DNA from: Arthrobacter sp. FW306-07-I
GTDB taxonomy: Bacteria > Actinomycetota > Actinomycetes > Actinomycetales > Micrococcaceae
Length of the DNA stretch: 64,000 nucleotides
Assembly (NCBI RefSeq): GCF_021800405.1
Contig: NZ_CP084550.1
Span: 1,798,001 to 1,862,000, forward strand
Direction: 5' to 3'
Each line of letters begins with the position of its first letter. Position 1 is the stretch's first letter. The notes beneath the pieces were generated by a model, which saw nothing but the letters and a program-made list of their open reading frames with translations, was not told the origin of the DNA and ran no database searches. The position numbers were made by a program, and so were the translations under genes. Shown in pieces: positions 39,688-48,209 of the stretch.

Positions 39688-40902
39688 ATGCCGGAAGACC
39701 CCAACCACTCAGTACAAGCCCCCGACCTTCCGCCCGCTCCCGCCTATGGGCACCGCTCCATCGCCGAAGTGCTCACCAGCGCGGCAGCCAGCCTTGGCGT
39801 GGACAGCTTCGCCAACACCCTCGGCCTCCCCTCCGCCGCCAAAATCTGCGTTGTGCTCGCGGACGGCCTGGGCCGGAACCTCCTGAAGCAAAAGGCCGCG
39901 CACACACCCTTCCTGCGCTCGGTGGTGCAGGAAGGACAGGGCGAGGTTCCGGTGTGGCTGGACTCCGCCTTTCCCTCCACCACCGCCGCGGCATTGTCGA
40001 GCTTTGGGACCGGTCTTCCGGCCGGCCAGCACGGCATGGTGGGCTATGACGTGCTGGACCCGGACCAGGACAAGGTAGTCAACCTGCTGGGAAACTGGGA
40101 TCCGGGTGTCGATCCGTCGACGTGGCAGCCTTTCCCCACGGTTTTTGAACGGATCGCCGAAGAGGTGGATGTCAGCACTGTCAGCCTTGCCCAGTTCGAC
40201 AGTTCGCCCATGACCCGGGCAGCGCTTCGGGGCGGCAGGTTCATCTCCGGGACAACCTCCCACGCGCGGACCGCCGCAGCGGCAGAGGCCATGGCCGGCT
40301 CCGGCCGGTCCCTGATGTATTTTTACGTCAATGAACTCGACAAGGCAGGGCACCGCTACGGCTGCAAGTCCGAACAGTGGGAACACCAGCTGGAAGAGCT
40401 CGACGCCACCGTCAAGCGGCTTAGCTCCTCCCTGCCAGCCGGCACCACCATCCTGCTGACTGCGGACCACGGGATGCTGGACGTCCCCGAGTCGCAGCGT
40501 ATTGATTTCTCCAAGGATCCGGATTTGGTGGACGGAGTCCGCCACACGGCCGGTGAACCGCGCATGGTGCACCTGTACCTCGACGAGGGGTACGTGGAGT
40601 CCGCCGCCGGTGCCCGCGACCGGCTCTTGGCCGCGTGGAAAGCCCGGTTCGGTGACCGGGTGTGGGCCTTCACCAAGGAGGAGGCCGTTGCCGGTGGGCT
40701 CTTTGGTGACGTGCGGCCTGCTGTTGAAGGCAGGATCGGTGACGTCATGATCGCGGCGCGTGACGCCGTCGCGCTTTACGACGGTCGGCGCATGCGGCCC
40801 ACGGCCATGGAAGTGGTGGGCCAGCACGGCTCGCTGACGAAGGCCGAGCGGGAGGTTCCGCTGCTCTGCTTTACCGCCCAGGGAAGGAACCGTCGTGGCT
40901 GA
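39688..40902 (+). CDS. Alkaline-phosphatase-superfamily nucleotide pyrophosphatase/phosphodiesterase
   Basis: 404 residues. Family features: first metal aspartate in VVLADGLGRNLL, nucleophile threonine in FPSTTAAALSSFGTG (the second T of STT), then metal ligands in ELDKAGHRYG and LTADHGMLD. Such enzymes split nucleotide phosphodiesters, but the natural substrate is open. No signal peptide is visible, so it appears cytoplasmic. The start ATG 39688 follows the DUF5998 stop by one base (TGAGATG), favouring coupling; the frame is open further back to 39526 inside the previous gene. Confidence 0.87.
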   Translation: MPEDPNHSVQAPDLPPAPAYGHRSIAEVLTSAAASLGVDSFANTLGLPSAAKICVVLADGLGRNLLKQKAAHTPFLRSVVQEGQGEVPVWLDSAFPSTTAAALSSFGTGLPAGQHGMVGYDVLDPDQDKVVNLLGNWDPGVDPSTWQPFPTVFERIAEEVDVSTVSLAQFDSSPMTRAALRGGRFISGTTSHARTAAAAEAMAGSGRSLMYFYVNELDKAGHRYGCKSEQWEHQLEELDATVKRLSSSLPAGTTILLTADHGMLDVPESQRIDFSKDPDLVDGVRHTAGEPRMVHLYLDEGYVESAAGARDRLLAAWKARFGDRVWAFTKEEAVAGGLFGDVRPAVEGRIGDVMIAARDAVALYDGRRMRPTAMEVVGQHGSLTKAEREVPLLCFTAQGRNRRG

Positions 40903-41623
40903 GCTGATCTTCTTCTCCGGCACCATGGATTGCGGCAAATCCACCCTGGCCCTGCAGATGGACTACAACCACCGGGCCCGCGGGCGCGGCGGCGTACGGT
41001 TCAGCCGCAACGACCGCGCCGGCGAGTCCCGGATCTCAAGCCGCCTCGGCCTGGAGACGGATGCCGTGGAGGTGCTGGACAGCACGGACTTCTGGGAGGA
41101 AGTCATGGTCCGGCGCACGCAAGGCCAGCGGGTTGACTACCTGATCTGCGACGAAGCCCAGTTCTATACTCCCGAGCAGGTGGAGCAGTTGGCCAAGGTG
41201 GTGGACGAGATCGATGTGGACGTCTTCGCTTTCGGCATCACCGCCGACTTCCGAACCCGGTTGTTCCCGGGTTCGCAGCGCCTGATAGAGCTCGCCGACC
41301 GGGTGCAGGTGCTTCAAGTGGAGGCGCTGTGCTGGTGTGGCCGCAGGGCCACACACAATGCCAGGACGGTCGACGGCGTCATGGTCACCGAGGGCGCGCA
41401 GGTGGTGGTTGGCGACGTGGACATGGTGGTCGAGGCCGCCGCCCCGGAGGCCGGGCACCTTCCGGTGGTGGGATACGAGACGCTGTGCCGGCGCCACTTC
41501 ATGCGGCGGGTCACGGCGCACGGTGCGTCCCTAATGGCGCAGCAGGATCAGCTGCTGCCGTTCGACGTGGACGCGTGCCTCTGGCGGGGTTCGGGTGGGC
41601 TGGGCGACAGCCGCGCAACATAA
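40895..41623 (+). CDS. tdk: Thymidine kinase
   Basis: 242 residues; phosphorylates thymidine with ATP for salvage into dTMP. Walker A SGTMDCGKST (8-17), catalytic E87 in ICDEAQFY, and a C-terminal lasso region with the zinc cysteines LCWCGRR (about 148-154) and LCRRHF. It lacks the N-terminal tail of enteric enzymes. The GTG start overlaps the previous gene by eight bases, with GGAAGGAA upstream. Together with dut, encoded 5 kb away, it contributes to dTTP supply. Confidence 0.93.
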   Translation: MAELIFFSGTMDCGKSTLALQMDYNHRARGRGGVRFSRNDRAGESRISSRLGLETDAVEVLDSTDFWEEVMVRRTQGQRVDYLICDEAQFYTPEQVEQLAKVVDEIDVDVFAFGITADFRTRLFPGSQRLIELADRVQVLQVEALCWCGRRATHNARTVDGVMVTEGAQVVVGDVDMVVEAAAPEAGHLPVVGYETLCRRHFMRRVTAHGASLMAQQDQLLPFDVDACLWRGSGGLGDSRAT

Positions 41624-41689
41624 TGCTTCTTCCTCGACGCTAATTCCCCTATTCTTTGGAGAAACCGGCGCGAAGGTAACGGGGGAGCG

Positions 41690-42049
41690 ATGCGGGAGTT
41701 CATTGGGGCCCTGCCCCAACCACTGAAAAGCCTATACCTCGTGTTTTTCCTGGTTTTCATCGTGAACATGATTGCCGTGGCCTTCAAACTTGTTGAATAC
41801 GTCCGCTGGACGTCTGGCAGCATGGGCGTCGTCCTATTCCTGTTGGGCCTGTGCGTGATCGCCAACATCAACGGGGCTGCCAGCGGGTTAGTGGAGGGCA
41901 TTAAGAATTACCACCCCTTTGGTGTGGATTACTCCAAGTCCTTGCTGGCTTCGATGTTTTTTGTGCGCGTTTTTGGAGTAATGGCGCTGGTTGTGGGAGC
42001 AGGCTTTTTCTATCTGGGCTTTTTTGCTCCCGGGTTTAGCCTCAGTTGA
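41690..42049 (+). CDS. Small membrane protein, unknown
   Basis: 119 residues with three or four membrane helices (about 14-36, 45-65 and 87-114). No known family is recognised. The gene is visibly less GC-rich than its neighbours, with many T-ending codons. ATG 41690 has a GGGGGAG Shine-Dalgarno, and TATTCT (near 41650) may be a -10 box. Lies between tdk and an HNH endonuclease-like gene, in what looks like an inserted segment. Confidence 0.6.
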   Translation: MREFIGALPQPLKSLYLVFFLVFIVNMIAVAFKLVEYVRWTSGSMGVVLFLLGLCVIANINGAASGLVEGIKNYHPFGVDYSKSLLASMFFVRVFGVMALVVGAGFFYLGFFAPGFSLS

Positions 42050-42189
42050 GGGTCGGGGAACGAGGATGCTACCTGCTGGCATAGCTGCATGGTGCGCTTC
42101 AATTGTCGGTAACTGTGCAGGCAGAAGCAGCTACTGCAGGTCTTAAGTGCCAAAGTCTGATTGTCGTACCCCTTTGTCATGATGGGTTT

Positions 42190-43638
42190 ATGGGAAAGGC
42201 GGCGGTGGCCAAGGCTTATGCGGACATCCGGGCTGCCCTTGCTGTGCTTGGTGCTGAGGTGGATGGGTGCGGGTCTGACGCGTTTTCGGTGGCTGATCCG
42301 TTGGCTGGGTTGGCTGATGGGTGCCTGGACATTCTTGCCGGTGCCCGGGAGGTTGAAGCCGGGTTGGCGGGGTTGAAGGCGAAGGCCGCGGTGAGGTACG
42401 CGGAGAGCGCATGCGCTGTTGCCGGGCCGGGTGTGCCGGTGCAGGCGCAGGAGATGGCGGTCGCTGCTGAGATTGGGTGTGTGCTGGCGTTGGGGCCCCG
42501 GGCGGCGTCGTCGTTCCTGGCGACTTCGCACGCCCTGATGTCGTCGTTGCCGCGGACCCTTGCGGGGCTGCAGGCGGGGACGTTGTCGTGGCAGCACGCG
42601 GTGGTGATGGCCGATGAAGCGGTGTGCCTGGATGCTGCCGGGGCGGCAGCGTTGGAGGCTCATTTCTTGGACCCGGATGCCCAGGATCCGGCGAGGGGAT
42701 GCCCGGTGGGGGAGATGCCAGCGCATCGGTTCAGGGTCAAGGCCCGGACGTGGCGGGAACGCCACCACGCCGAGAGCATCGAAGTGCGCCATGCCAAGGG
42801 GGTGGCGGATCGGCGGGTTGAGTTCCGGCCGGACCAGGACGGGATGGCGTGGCTGTCCGCGTGTTTGCCGGCGGAGCAGGCGTTGGCCGGGTGGAACCGG
42901 CTCACCGCAATGTCCCGGAGCATGCAGGGTCCGGAGGAGTCCCGGACCATGTCCCAGTTGCGGGCCGACAACTTCGCCGAGGTGTTCCTCGGCAGCGGCA
43001 GTGGCCACGGCGGGGCGCGTGACAGCGGCAGTGCTGACGTTGAAGGTGCCGGCGCCGGACGGGAAGACTTGCCTTCACCGATCCGGGCCCAGGTTCTGGT
43101 TACGGTTCCTGTGTTCTCCCTGATGGGCTTGACCGATGAACCGGCCATGCTCGACGGGTACGGGCCGATCCCGCCGTCGATGGCCCGGGACCTGGTGGCG
43201 AACGGCGCCGGGTCGTTTTACCGGGTGTTGGTGGATCCGCGGGATGGGGCGCCGCTGGAGATCGGCCGGAAGAGTTACCGGGTGACCGGGGCGATGCGGG
43301 CCTGGCTGAGGATGCGGGACGGAAAGTGCCCGTTTCCGGGCTGCAGCAACAACTCCCTGGACAACGACGCCGACCACATCCTCGCCTGGCACAAGGGCGG
43401 CACCACCGGGATCAGCAACCTGGGACAACCCTGCCCGAAACACCACAAACTCCGGCACACCACCGGATGGAAACCCACCCCGGCCGCGAAGAACGAGCCG
43501 CCCGGCTGGATTTCACCCACCGGCCGGCATTACCCCAGCGAGCACCAGGACTGGGAACCAACACACTGGCCTCGTTGTACCCTGCCCGGCGAACACAGCA
43601 TCCTCGAGGAAGCCCTCGAGGAGCATCTCGTCTTGTAA
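42190..43638 (+). CDS. DUF222 / 13E12-repeat protein with C-terminal HNH nuclease domain
   Basis: 482 residues from ATG 42190. N-terminal DUF222 helical region (about 1-330) and a C-terminal HNH domain (about 375-430) with CPFPGC, then DADHILAWHKGG, an asparagine (ISNLGQ) and KHHKLRH, the expected metal and catalytic positions. These 13E12-type proteins are multi-copy in mycobacteria and many other Actinobacteria and behave like mobile or selfish genes; their targets are unknown. Codon choice differs from neighbours (many GGG, GCG and GTG codons). A TTG start at 42103 is open but has no support; ATG 42190 has CATGAT six bases before it, a leaderless-type -10. Confidence 0.85.
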   Translation: MGKAAVAKAYADIRAALAVLGAEVDGCGSDAFSVADPLAGLADGCLDILAGAREVEAGLAGLKAKAAVRYAESACAVAGPGVPVQAQEMAVAAEIGCVLALGPRAASSFLATSHALMSSLPRTLAGLQAGTLSWQHAVVMADEAVCLDAAGAAALEAHFLDPDAQDPARGCPVGEMPAHRFRVKARTWRERHHAESIEVRHAKGVADRRVEFRPDQDGMAWLSACLPAEQALAGWNRLTAMSRSMQGPEESRTMSQLRADNFAEVFLGSGSGHGGARDSGSADVEGAGAGREDLPSPIRAQVLVTVPVFSLMGLTDEPAMLDGYGPIPPSMARDLVANGAGSFYRVLVDPRDGAPLEIGRKSYRVTGAMRAWLRMRDGKCPFPGCSNNSLDNDADHILAWHKGGTTGISNLGQPCPKHHKLRHTTGWKPTPAAKNEPPGWISPTGRHYPSEHQDWEPTHWPRCTLPGEHSILEEALEEHLVL

Positions 43639-43643
43639 TCGTG

Positions 43644-43679
43644 CCACTCCGGAGTGGTGCCGCATTCGGGGCTGCGGCA
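43644..43679. terminator. Twin hairpins between HNH and reductase genes
   Basis: A perfect CCACTCC/GGAGTGG palindrome (43644-43657) and a 7-bp stem TGCCGCA/TGCGGCA with an 8-base loop (43658-43679) fill the gap between these convergent genes. Likely terminators. Confidence 0.5.
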
Positions 43680-43692
43680 GCACAAATTCTCG

Positions 43693-44298
43693 CTAGGCCA
43701 CCCGGCGGTAGCGGACGTGGGTGGCGAGTGGGGAATGTAGCACCTCGACAGGTTCGAAGTCGAAGGACTCAATCCCGTCGAAGATCCGCTCGCCCGAGCC
43801 GAGCAGAACCGGCGCGATGTCGAGGGTGAGCTCGTCGATAACGCCCGCCTTCAACGCCTGCCGGACAGTGGAGGCGCCGCCCGCGATGTCCACCCCTTTG
43901 CTGCCGGCGGCATCGAGTGCTGCCGCATAGGCTGCGTCGAAGCCCCCGGTGACAAAGTGGAAAGGCGTCCCGCCCTCCATCTGGATCGGGTCATGCGCAT
44001 AATGGGTCAGCACGAACACCGGAGCGTGGTACGGCGGTTCCGGCCCCCACCAGCCCGTCCAGTCACCATCCCACTCGCCACGGATAGGGCCAAACATGTT
44101 CCGGCCCATCACATACGCTCCCCGGGGGCGCATGAGCCATCCGGTTGCGGTCTCGTCGGCATCGTTGGCCCGAGGATCGCCAATGTGCCAGCCATGCAGT
44201 TCCAGCCCGCGCTTACCCAAGGGGTTTTCGCGGCTCTGGTCAGGCCCGGCGACGAAGCCGTCCAGCGACATGGACATGTGGCAGGTAGTGTCCGACAC
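43693..44298 (-). CDS. RibD C-terminal / dihydrofolate reductase-family protein
   Basis: 201 residues. MSMSLDGFVAGPDQ near the start, YVMGRNMFG, the nucleotide-binding VDIAGGASTVRQALKAGVIDELTLDIAPVLLGSG region, and C-terminal beta strands fit the DHFR-like RibD C-terminal family. Members are usually NADPH-dependent, but the substrate is unknown; a true folate role is not implied. GTG start at 44298 with GGAGG six bases upstream; longer frames lack a ribosome site. A third gene of the likely accessory segment. Confidence 0.85.
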   Translation of the reverse strand: MSDTTCHMSMSLDGFVAGPDQSRENPLGKRGLELHGWHIGDPRANDADETATGWLMRPRGAYVMGRNMFGPIRGEWDGDWTGWWGPEPPYHAPVFVLTHYAHDPIQMEGGTPFHFVTGGFDAAYAAALDAAGSKGVDIAGGASTVRQALKAGVIDELTLDIAPVLLGSGERIFDGIESFDFEPVEVLHSPLATHVRYRRVA

Positions 44299-44393
44299 AG
44301 GGAACCTCCGTACTTGCAGCTTCTGACCGAGAGCGTGCGGGGATCGTAGCACGCAGCGCAGCAGGAACACCCCTTACGGCGGGAGGAAAAGCC

Positions 44394-45713
44394 CTAGTCG
44401 CTCCGGGTGCCGAAGACGATTTCATCCCAGGACGGCACGCTGGACCGCTTCGGCCGGGCAGGGCGCTCCGGTGCCTCGGTCTCAGGCAGCTGCCCAGTGG
44501 CAGGTGCAGCGTCGTCCTCTTTGGCAGGGCGGCGCGGGTTGCTGCCCAACAGTTCATCCAGCCCGGCTCCGCCAGTATTCTCGGACCCCGAGCCGGCTGC
44601 GGAACCGGAGGGATTCTTCGGGGACGCCGCAATGGTGATTTCCCTGGTATCTGTGCTCACGCCGTCGTGGAGCCGCAGACCATCGTCGTGACCCTCCCGG
44701 TGCTGCGGAAGCAGGCTGAGCCTCGAAAGCATCGACGGCCTGGTGTCCCTGCGCCGGATGAAGGAATCGCCTTGGGCCGCGGGCGCGTCCCGCTGGTCGT
44801 CCCGTGGCTCTGGTTCCTCTGCCTCAGGTTCGGCGGCCACTTCGGAAGGACGGGGGTGCGCGGCCGGTACGCCATGCGTGAGGAGCAGTGCAAGTGCGTC
44901 GTCGGAATCCTCGTCCACACCCAGCCGCTGCCCGCGCCGTGACCGGAGCATGTCCAGCAGGCCATCGGGTTCCTTGCCGGCATCCTGGGCAGGGCCGGCC
45001 TGGGCACCGGAAGAGGCCTTGGACGTATCAGCGTCAGTCTCGAAATCGAAGGGGCGGTCTGAAACTGCAGTGAGCCTGCGCGCGGGAACAGGACCGTCCA
45101 ACGGCTCAAGTTCACTCAGCTGCTGCGCCCAGCGGTTGGTGTTCTGCAGCGACTTCCGTGCGGGGTTGAACGTCCACAGGGCCGGAGGTTCTTCGCCGAT
45201 TCCGGACGTCCCGCCGGGCTTGGCCTCGAAGCTTGCCGAGACCGTCCACGTGCCGTCCTGGCGCCGCCACGAATCCCATTCCACGGTTCCGGGGTCAATG
45301 CCGTGGGCTGACAGGCGGTGGGCCACCATGTCATCCAGGGTCGCCGGGTTGTCGCCGAAGGCGGACCGGTAGACGTCGTGGCCGGGGGAGGGCGCCGCAA
45401 CTTCCACTTTCCGGGCCTGCTGGGCAACATACTCCCGCTCCGCCAGGACGGGGCCTTCATAGCGCTCCACCTTGGCCAACGGCATCCCGGACAACTCGGC
45501 GACGTCCGCAGCGGTGGCACCGGCACGGATGCGGGCCTGGATGTCCCTGGGAGACATGGGAACAGCTGGCCGTTCCGCGCGCGGTTTTGCCGTAGACCGG
45601 CTGGCCGTCCTGAGTGCTTCATCGATCGGCAGCTGGAACATCTCGCCGCCGGCCCCGCTCAACAGGACATGCGTCCCGTCGTCGTGCACGCCTACAAGCC
45701 GTAGATCCTGCAT
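44394..45713 (-). CDS. sepH: SepH cell-division regulator (DUF3071)
   Basis: 439 residues. N-terminal DUF3071 with a helix-turn-helix (DIQARIRAGATAADVAELSGMPLAKVERYEGPV, about 57-89) and the conserved end motif PSWDEIVFG at the C-terminus; a long acidic, disordered middle (about 245-410). SepH binds FtsZ and stimulates its assembly at septa in Streptomyces and mycobacteria. Start at ATG 45713 (MQDLRLVGVHDDG) after GGAGG. A TAGTAA -10-like box lies about 26 bases upstream on its strand. Confidence 0.92.
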   Translation of the reverse strand: MQDLRLVGVHDDGTHVLLSGAGGEMFQLPIDEALRTASRSTAKPRAERPAVPMSPRDIQARIRAGATAADVAELSGMPLAKVERYEGPVLAEREYVAQQARKVEVAAPSPGHDVYRSAFGDNPATLDDMVAHRLSAHGIDPGTVEWDSWRRQDGTWTVSASFEAKPGGTSGIGEEPPALWTFNPARKSLQNTNRWAQQLSELEPLDGPVPARRLTAVSDRPFDFETDADTSKASSGAQAGPAQDAGKEPDGLLDMLRSRRGQRLGVDEDSDDALALLLTHGVPAAHPRPSEVAAEPEAEEPEPRDDQRDAPAAQGDSFIRRRDTRPSMLSRLSLLPQHREGHDDGLRLHDGVSTDTREITIAASPKNPSGSAAGSGSENTGGAGLDELLGSNPRRPAKEDDAAPATGQLPETEAPERPARPKRSSVPSWDEIVFGTRSD

Positions 45714-45876
45714 ACAAATCCTCCACCCTGGCATTACTATCAACCGAAACTCTGCCACTCGGAGGCGCGGATTTGGCTCAAGGAGCAGGGCGCGCCGTCA
45801 TTTTCCGCTGTATCCCCAGGGATAAAGGGGGAGGTCACAGGACTTCGGAGGTCCCGGCGCCGGGATCCCGGGGTCG

Positions 45877-46365
45877 TCAGCGCCGCGTCAGGGCCGCAGT
45901 CAGTTGATCCGGATGACGGGTGGAGGCGAGCCAGTACGGGGTACGGTCGGCAGGGTCAGTGATCTCGATCTTCACCACGGGATCGATCCAGCCGCGGATG
46001 CACAGGTAGGCGAGGCCGTTCAACCGGGTCCCGCGCTCGGCCGTCGCCTCGCCGCCGGTGAACTGCTGCACGCTGCCCACAAACCGGCGTTCAATGGTGG
46101 CCCTTCCAACGGTGAGCGCGTCCCCGGTCACCGTAATGGCGGGGGTAGAGAGAACCAGGAGGACAGTGATGATGGCGAAGAGCACCAGCGCCGCCGTGTA
46201 ACCCGCCGCCATGCTGATGGGGGCGAAGACCAGGATGCCCGCTGCGGAGACGCCGGCTGCGATGATCCAGATCCAGGCGTTGGGCCACAGTTTTTCCCTG
46301 TAGACAACAGGCTCCCCGGCTGAGGGCGTGCTTGGTACGGATGCGTGCGGGCTTGATTCGGGCAT
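45877..46365 (-). CDS. DUF3093 membrane protein
   Basis: 162 residues. Two membrane helices (about 32-50 and 53-74) followed by a soluble domain with RAFVGSVQQF-like and GWIDPVVKIEITDPADRTPYWLASTRHPDQL segments; this end motif is characteristic of DUF3093. Function unknown. M. tuberculosis has this family divergent from dut (Rv2698, from memory), the same arrangement as here. ATG 46365 with AAAGGTGG upstream. A GC palindrome past its stop (45852-45865) may terminate it. Confidence 0.85.
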   Translation of the reverse strand: MPESSPHASVPSTPSAGEPVVYREKLWPNAWIWIIAAGVSAAGILVFAPISMAAGYTAALVLFAIITVLLVLSTPAITVTGDALTVGRATIERRFVGSVQQFTGGEATAERGTRLNGLAYLCIRGWIDPVVKIEITDPADRTPYWLASTRHPDQLTAALTRR

Positions 46366-46516
46366 AGCCCAAGCTTTCCACCTTTGGCTGGGTATTTCAC
46401 CTTGGGCCACCCTGCTCCCGCAACCCTGCCCCGGCCGCCCGTGCCGGCCCCTGGACAGCCCCGCGCCCAAGTGCTGCCTAGGCTCGATTTGGGGGCGCGG
46501 GCTAGAGTGAGTGACT

Positions 46517-47035
46517 GTGACTGATCATCCCGCAACGGTAGACCTTGTCCCGGACGCAGCATCGCCCGCTGCTGCTGCCCCCACCCTGCAGGTGCAGTTG
46601 AAGATGCTGGATCCGGAGCTGGAAGCCCCCTCCTACGCGCATCCGGGCGACGCCGGCGCCGACCTTCGCGCCCGGGAGGACGTGGTCCTCTTGCCCGGGG
46701 AGCGCAAGCTTGTTCCCACCGGCGTGGCCATTGCACTGCCTGACGGCTTCGTGGCGCTGATCCACCCCCGGTCCGGCCTGGCCACCAAGCATGGCCTCAC
46801 GATCGTCAATGCTCCCGGCACCGTGGACGCGGGATATCGAGGCGAGATTTCGGTAACCCTGCTGAATACCGATTCGACCCAGCCGATAGAGCTGCGGCGC
46901 GGCGATAGAATTGCCCAAATGGTCATCCAGCGGGTGGAGTACGCCCAGTTCATTCCTGTCAGTGACCTGAGCGAATCCGTGCGCGGCACCGGGGGCTTCG
47001 GCTCCACCGGCGGGTTCAACGTACCCGGGGCCTGA
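46517..47035 (+). CDS. dut: dUTP pyrophosphatase (dUTPase)
   Basis: 172 residues. Hydrolyses dUTP to dUMP, keeping uracil out of DNA and feeding dTMP synthesis. The five trimeric dUTPase motifs appear in order: [47 protein letters not shown] and [10 protein letters not shown]. The GTG at 46517 (MTDHPATV) is chosen over GTG 46511: TAGAGT (46503-46508) is eight bases before it, giving a leader of at most about two bases, and no Shine-Dalgarno is present. An N-terminal stretch of about 20 residues precedes the core. Confidence 0.94.
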   Translation: MTDHPATVDLVPDAASPAAAAPTLQVQLKMLDPELEAPSYAHPGDAGADLRAREDVVLLPGERKLVPTGVAIALPDGFVALIHPRSGLATKHGLTIVNAPGTVDAGYRGEISVTLLNTDSTQPIELRRGDRIAQMVIQRVEYAQFIPVSDLSESVRGTGGFGSTGGFNVPGA

Positions 47036-47140
47036 CCCCGGCTGCACCCGCTGCCACGCCAGCACGCACGACGGCGGGACCTCCAGGGCCCGGCCGGCAG
47101 GTTTCAGAACTGGCACATTTGAAGAATTAAGGAGTCACCC

Positions 47141-47854
47141 ATGGTCTTTGGGTTCGGCAGGAAAGCAAAGAAGGACGAACCGGCGGAGCCGGTGGAAGAG
47201 CTGACGCTCGCGGAGGCCGGCGAAGACGCCCCCGCCCCCGACGCCCGCCGCCAGCACGGCCCGTTCGACGAGTCCGAAATCACCAGCACCGACGGTTTCG
47301 TGGACCTGGGCGCCCTGCTGATCACGCCGAGCGAGGGCCTTCAACTCCGGCTCGAAGTGGAAGAGGCAACACAGCGGGTCGTGGCAGTGACCCTTGACCT
47401 GAACGGCTCCAGCCTTCAGCTGCAGGCTTTCGCCGCCCCCAAGACGGAGACGCTCTGGGACGAGATCCGCGAACAGATCGGCCAGTCGGTCGGTGCGCAG
47501 GGCGGCCAGGTTGAAGAGGTGGAAGGGGCATTCGGTACCGAACTGGTGGCCAAGCTTCCCGCAGGGCTCCCGGACGGAAGCCAGGGCTACCGTGTGGCCC
47601 GGTTCATCGGTGTGGACGGCCCCCGCTGGTTCCTGCGCGGCGTCCTGGGTGGACCTGCGGCACTGGAACGCCCCGCTGCGGAACCGCTTGAAGCCCTGTT
47701 CCGGCAGGTTGTGGTGGTTCGCGGTGACAGCCCCATGCCGCCGCGTGATCTTTTGCAGCTGCGGCTGCCCAAGGACGCCTCCACTACTCCTCCGCCCGCC
47801 GCGCCCACCCTGGAGGAGCCCGAACGTGGTCCAGAAATCACCCAGATCGGCTGA
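47141..47854 (+). CDS. DUF3710 protein
   Basis: 237 residues, cytoplasmic. An acidic N-terminal tail (MVFGFGRKAKKDEP...) leads to a beta-rich domain with DLGALLITPSEGLQLRLEVE and GYRVARFIGVDGPRWFLRGVLGG, typical of DUF3710 (M. tuberculosis Rv2696c region). No activity is known. Good AAGGAG Shine-Dalgarno eight bases before ATG. The next gene starts inside it, so the two are co-translated. Confidence 0.88.
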   Translation: MVFGFGRKAKKDEPAEPVEELTLAEAGEDAPAPDARRQHGPFDESEITSTDGFVDLGALLITPSEGLQLRLEVEEATQRVVAVTLDLNGSSLQLQAFAAPKTETLWDEIREQIGQSVGAQGGQVEEVEGAFGTELVAKLPAGLPDGSQGYRVARFIGVDGPRWFLRGVLGGPAALERPAAEPLEALFRQVVVVRGDSPMPPRDLLQLRLPKDASTTPPPAAPTLEEPERGPEITQIG

Positions 47855-48209
47855 TTCCCACCCCGACGAGGCGGCCACGGGACGTGGCGGCCTCACGCCG
47901 TTGCGGCAGCTTCCGGACAGGGGACGTGTCCTCTGCCAGGGGCACATCGAATCAGTGACCTTCGTTCCGGCCGACCGGGCCCCCGAGTTCAGCGCCATCG
48001 TCACTGAGGACGACGCTGGCCGCCCTGCTACAGGGGTGGGCCGCGGAAGGCCCCCACGGCTCCGGGTTGTCTGGCTGGGCCGGCGGCGCGTGCCGGGCAT
48101 CCAAGCGGGCGCCGAGATCCGGGTAGAGGGAATGCTGGCCCGCGGCAAGGACGTGCCCACCATCTTCAATCCCCGTTACGAGATACTGTCCCGCCAGGAG
48201 AACGAATGA
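47826..48209 (+). CDS. OB-fold nucleic-acid-binding domain protein
   Basis: 127 residues. The family (M. tuberculosis Rv2694c-like) has an OB-fold pattern: GRVLCQGHIESVTFVPADRAPEFSAIV, LRVVWLGRRRVPGIQAGAEIRVEGML, then FNPRYEIL; many members are annotated only as OB-fold domain proteins. Start is GTG 47826, 29 bases inside DUF3710, supported by GGAGGAG eight bases before it within the upstream gene. Its stop overlaps the DUF3159 start (ATGA). Confidence 0.82.
   Translation: MVQKSPRSADSHPDEAATGRGGLTPLRQLPDRGRVLCQGHIESVTFVPADRAPEFSAIVTEDDAGRPATGVGRGRPPRLRVVWLGRRRVPGIQAGAEIRVEGMLARGKDVPTIFNPRYEILSRQENE

Noticed and set aside
42103..42189. TTG start 29 codons upstream for the HNH gene
   Set aside because: No ribosome site, and the added residues lack family similarity; ATG 42190 is better supported.
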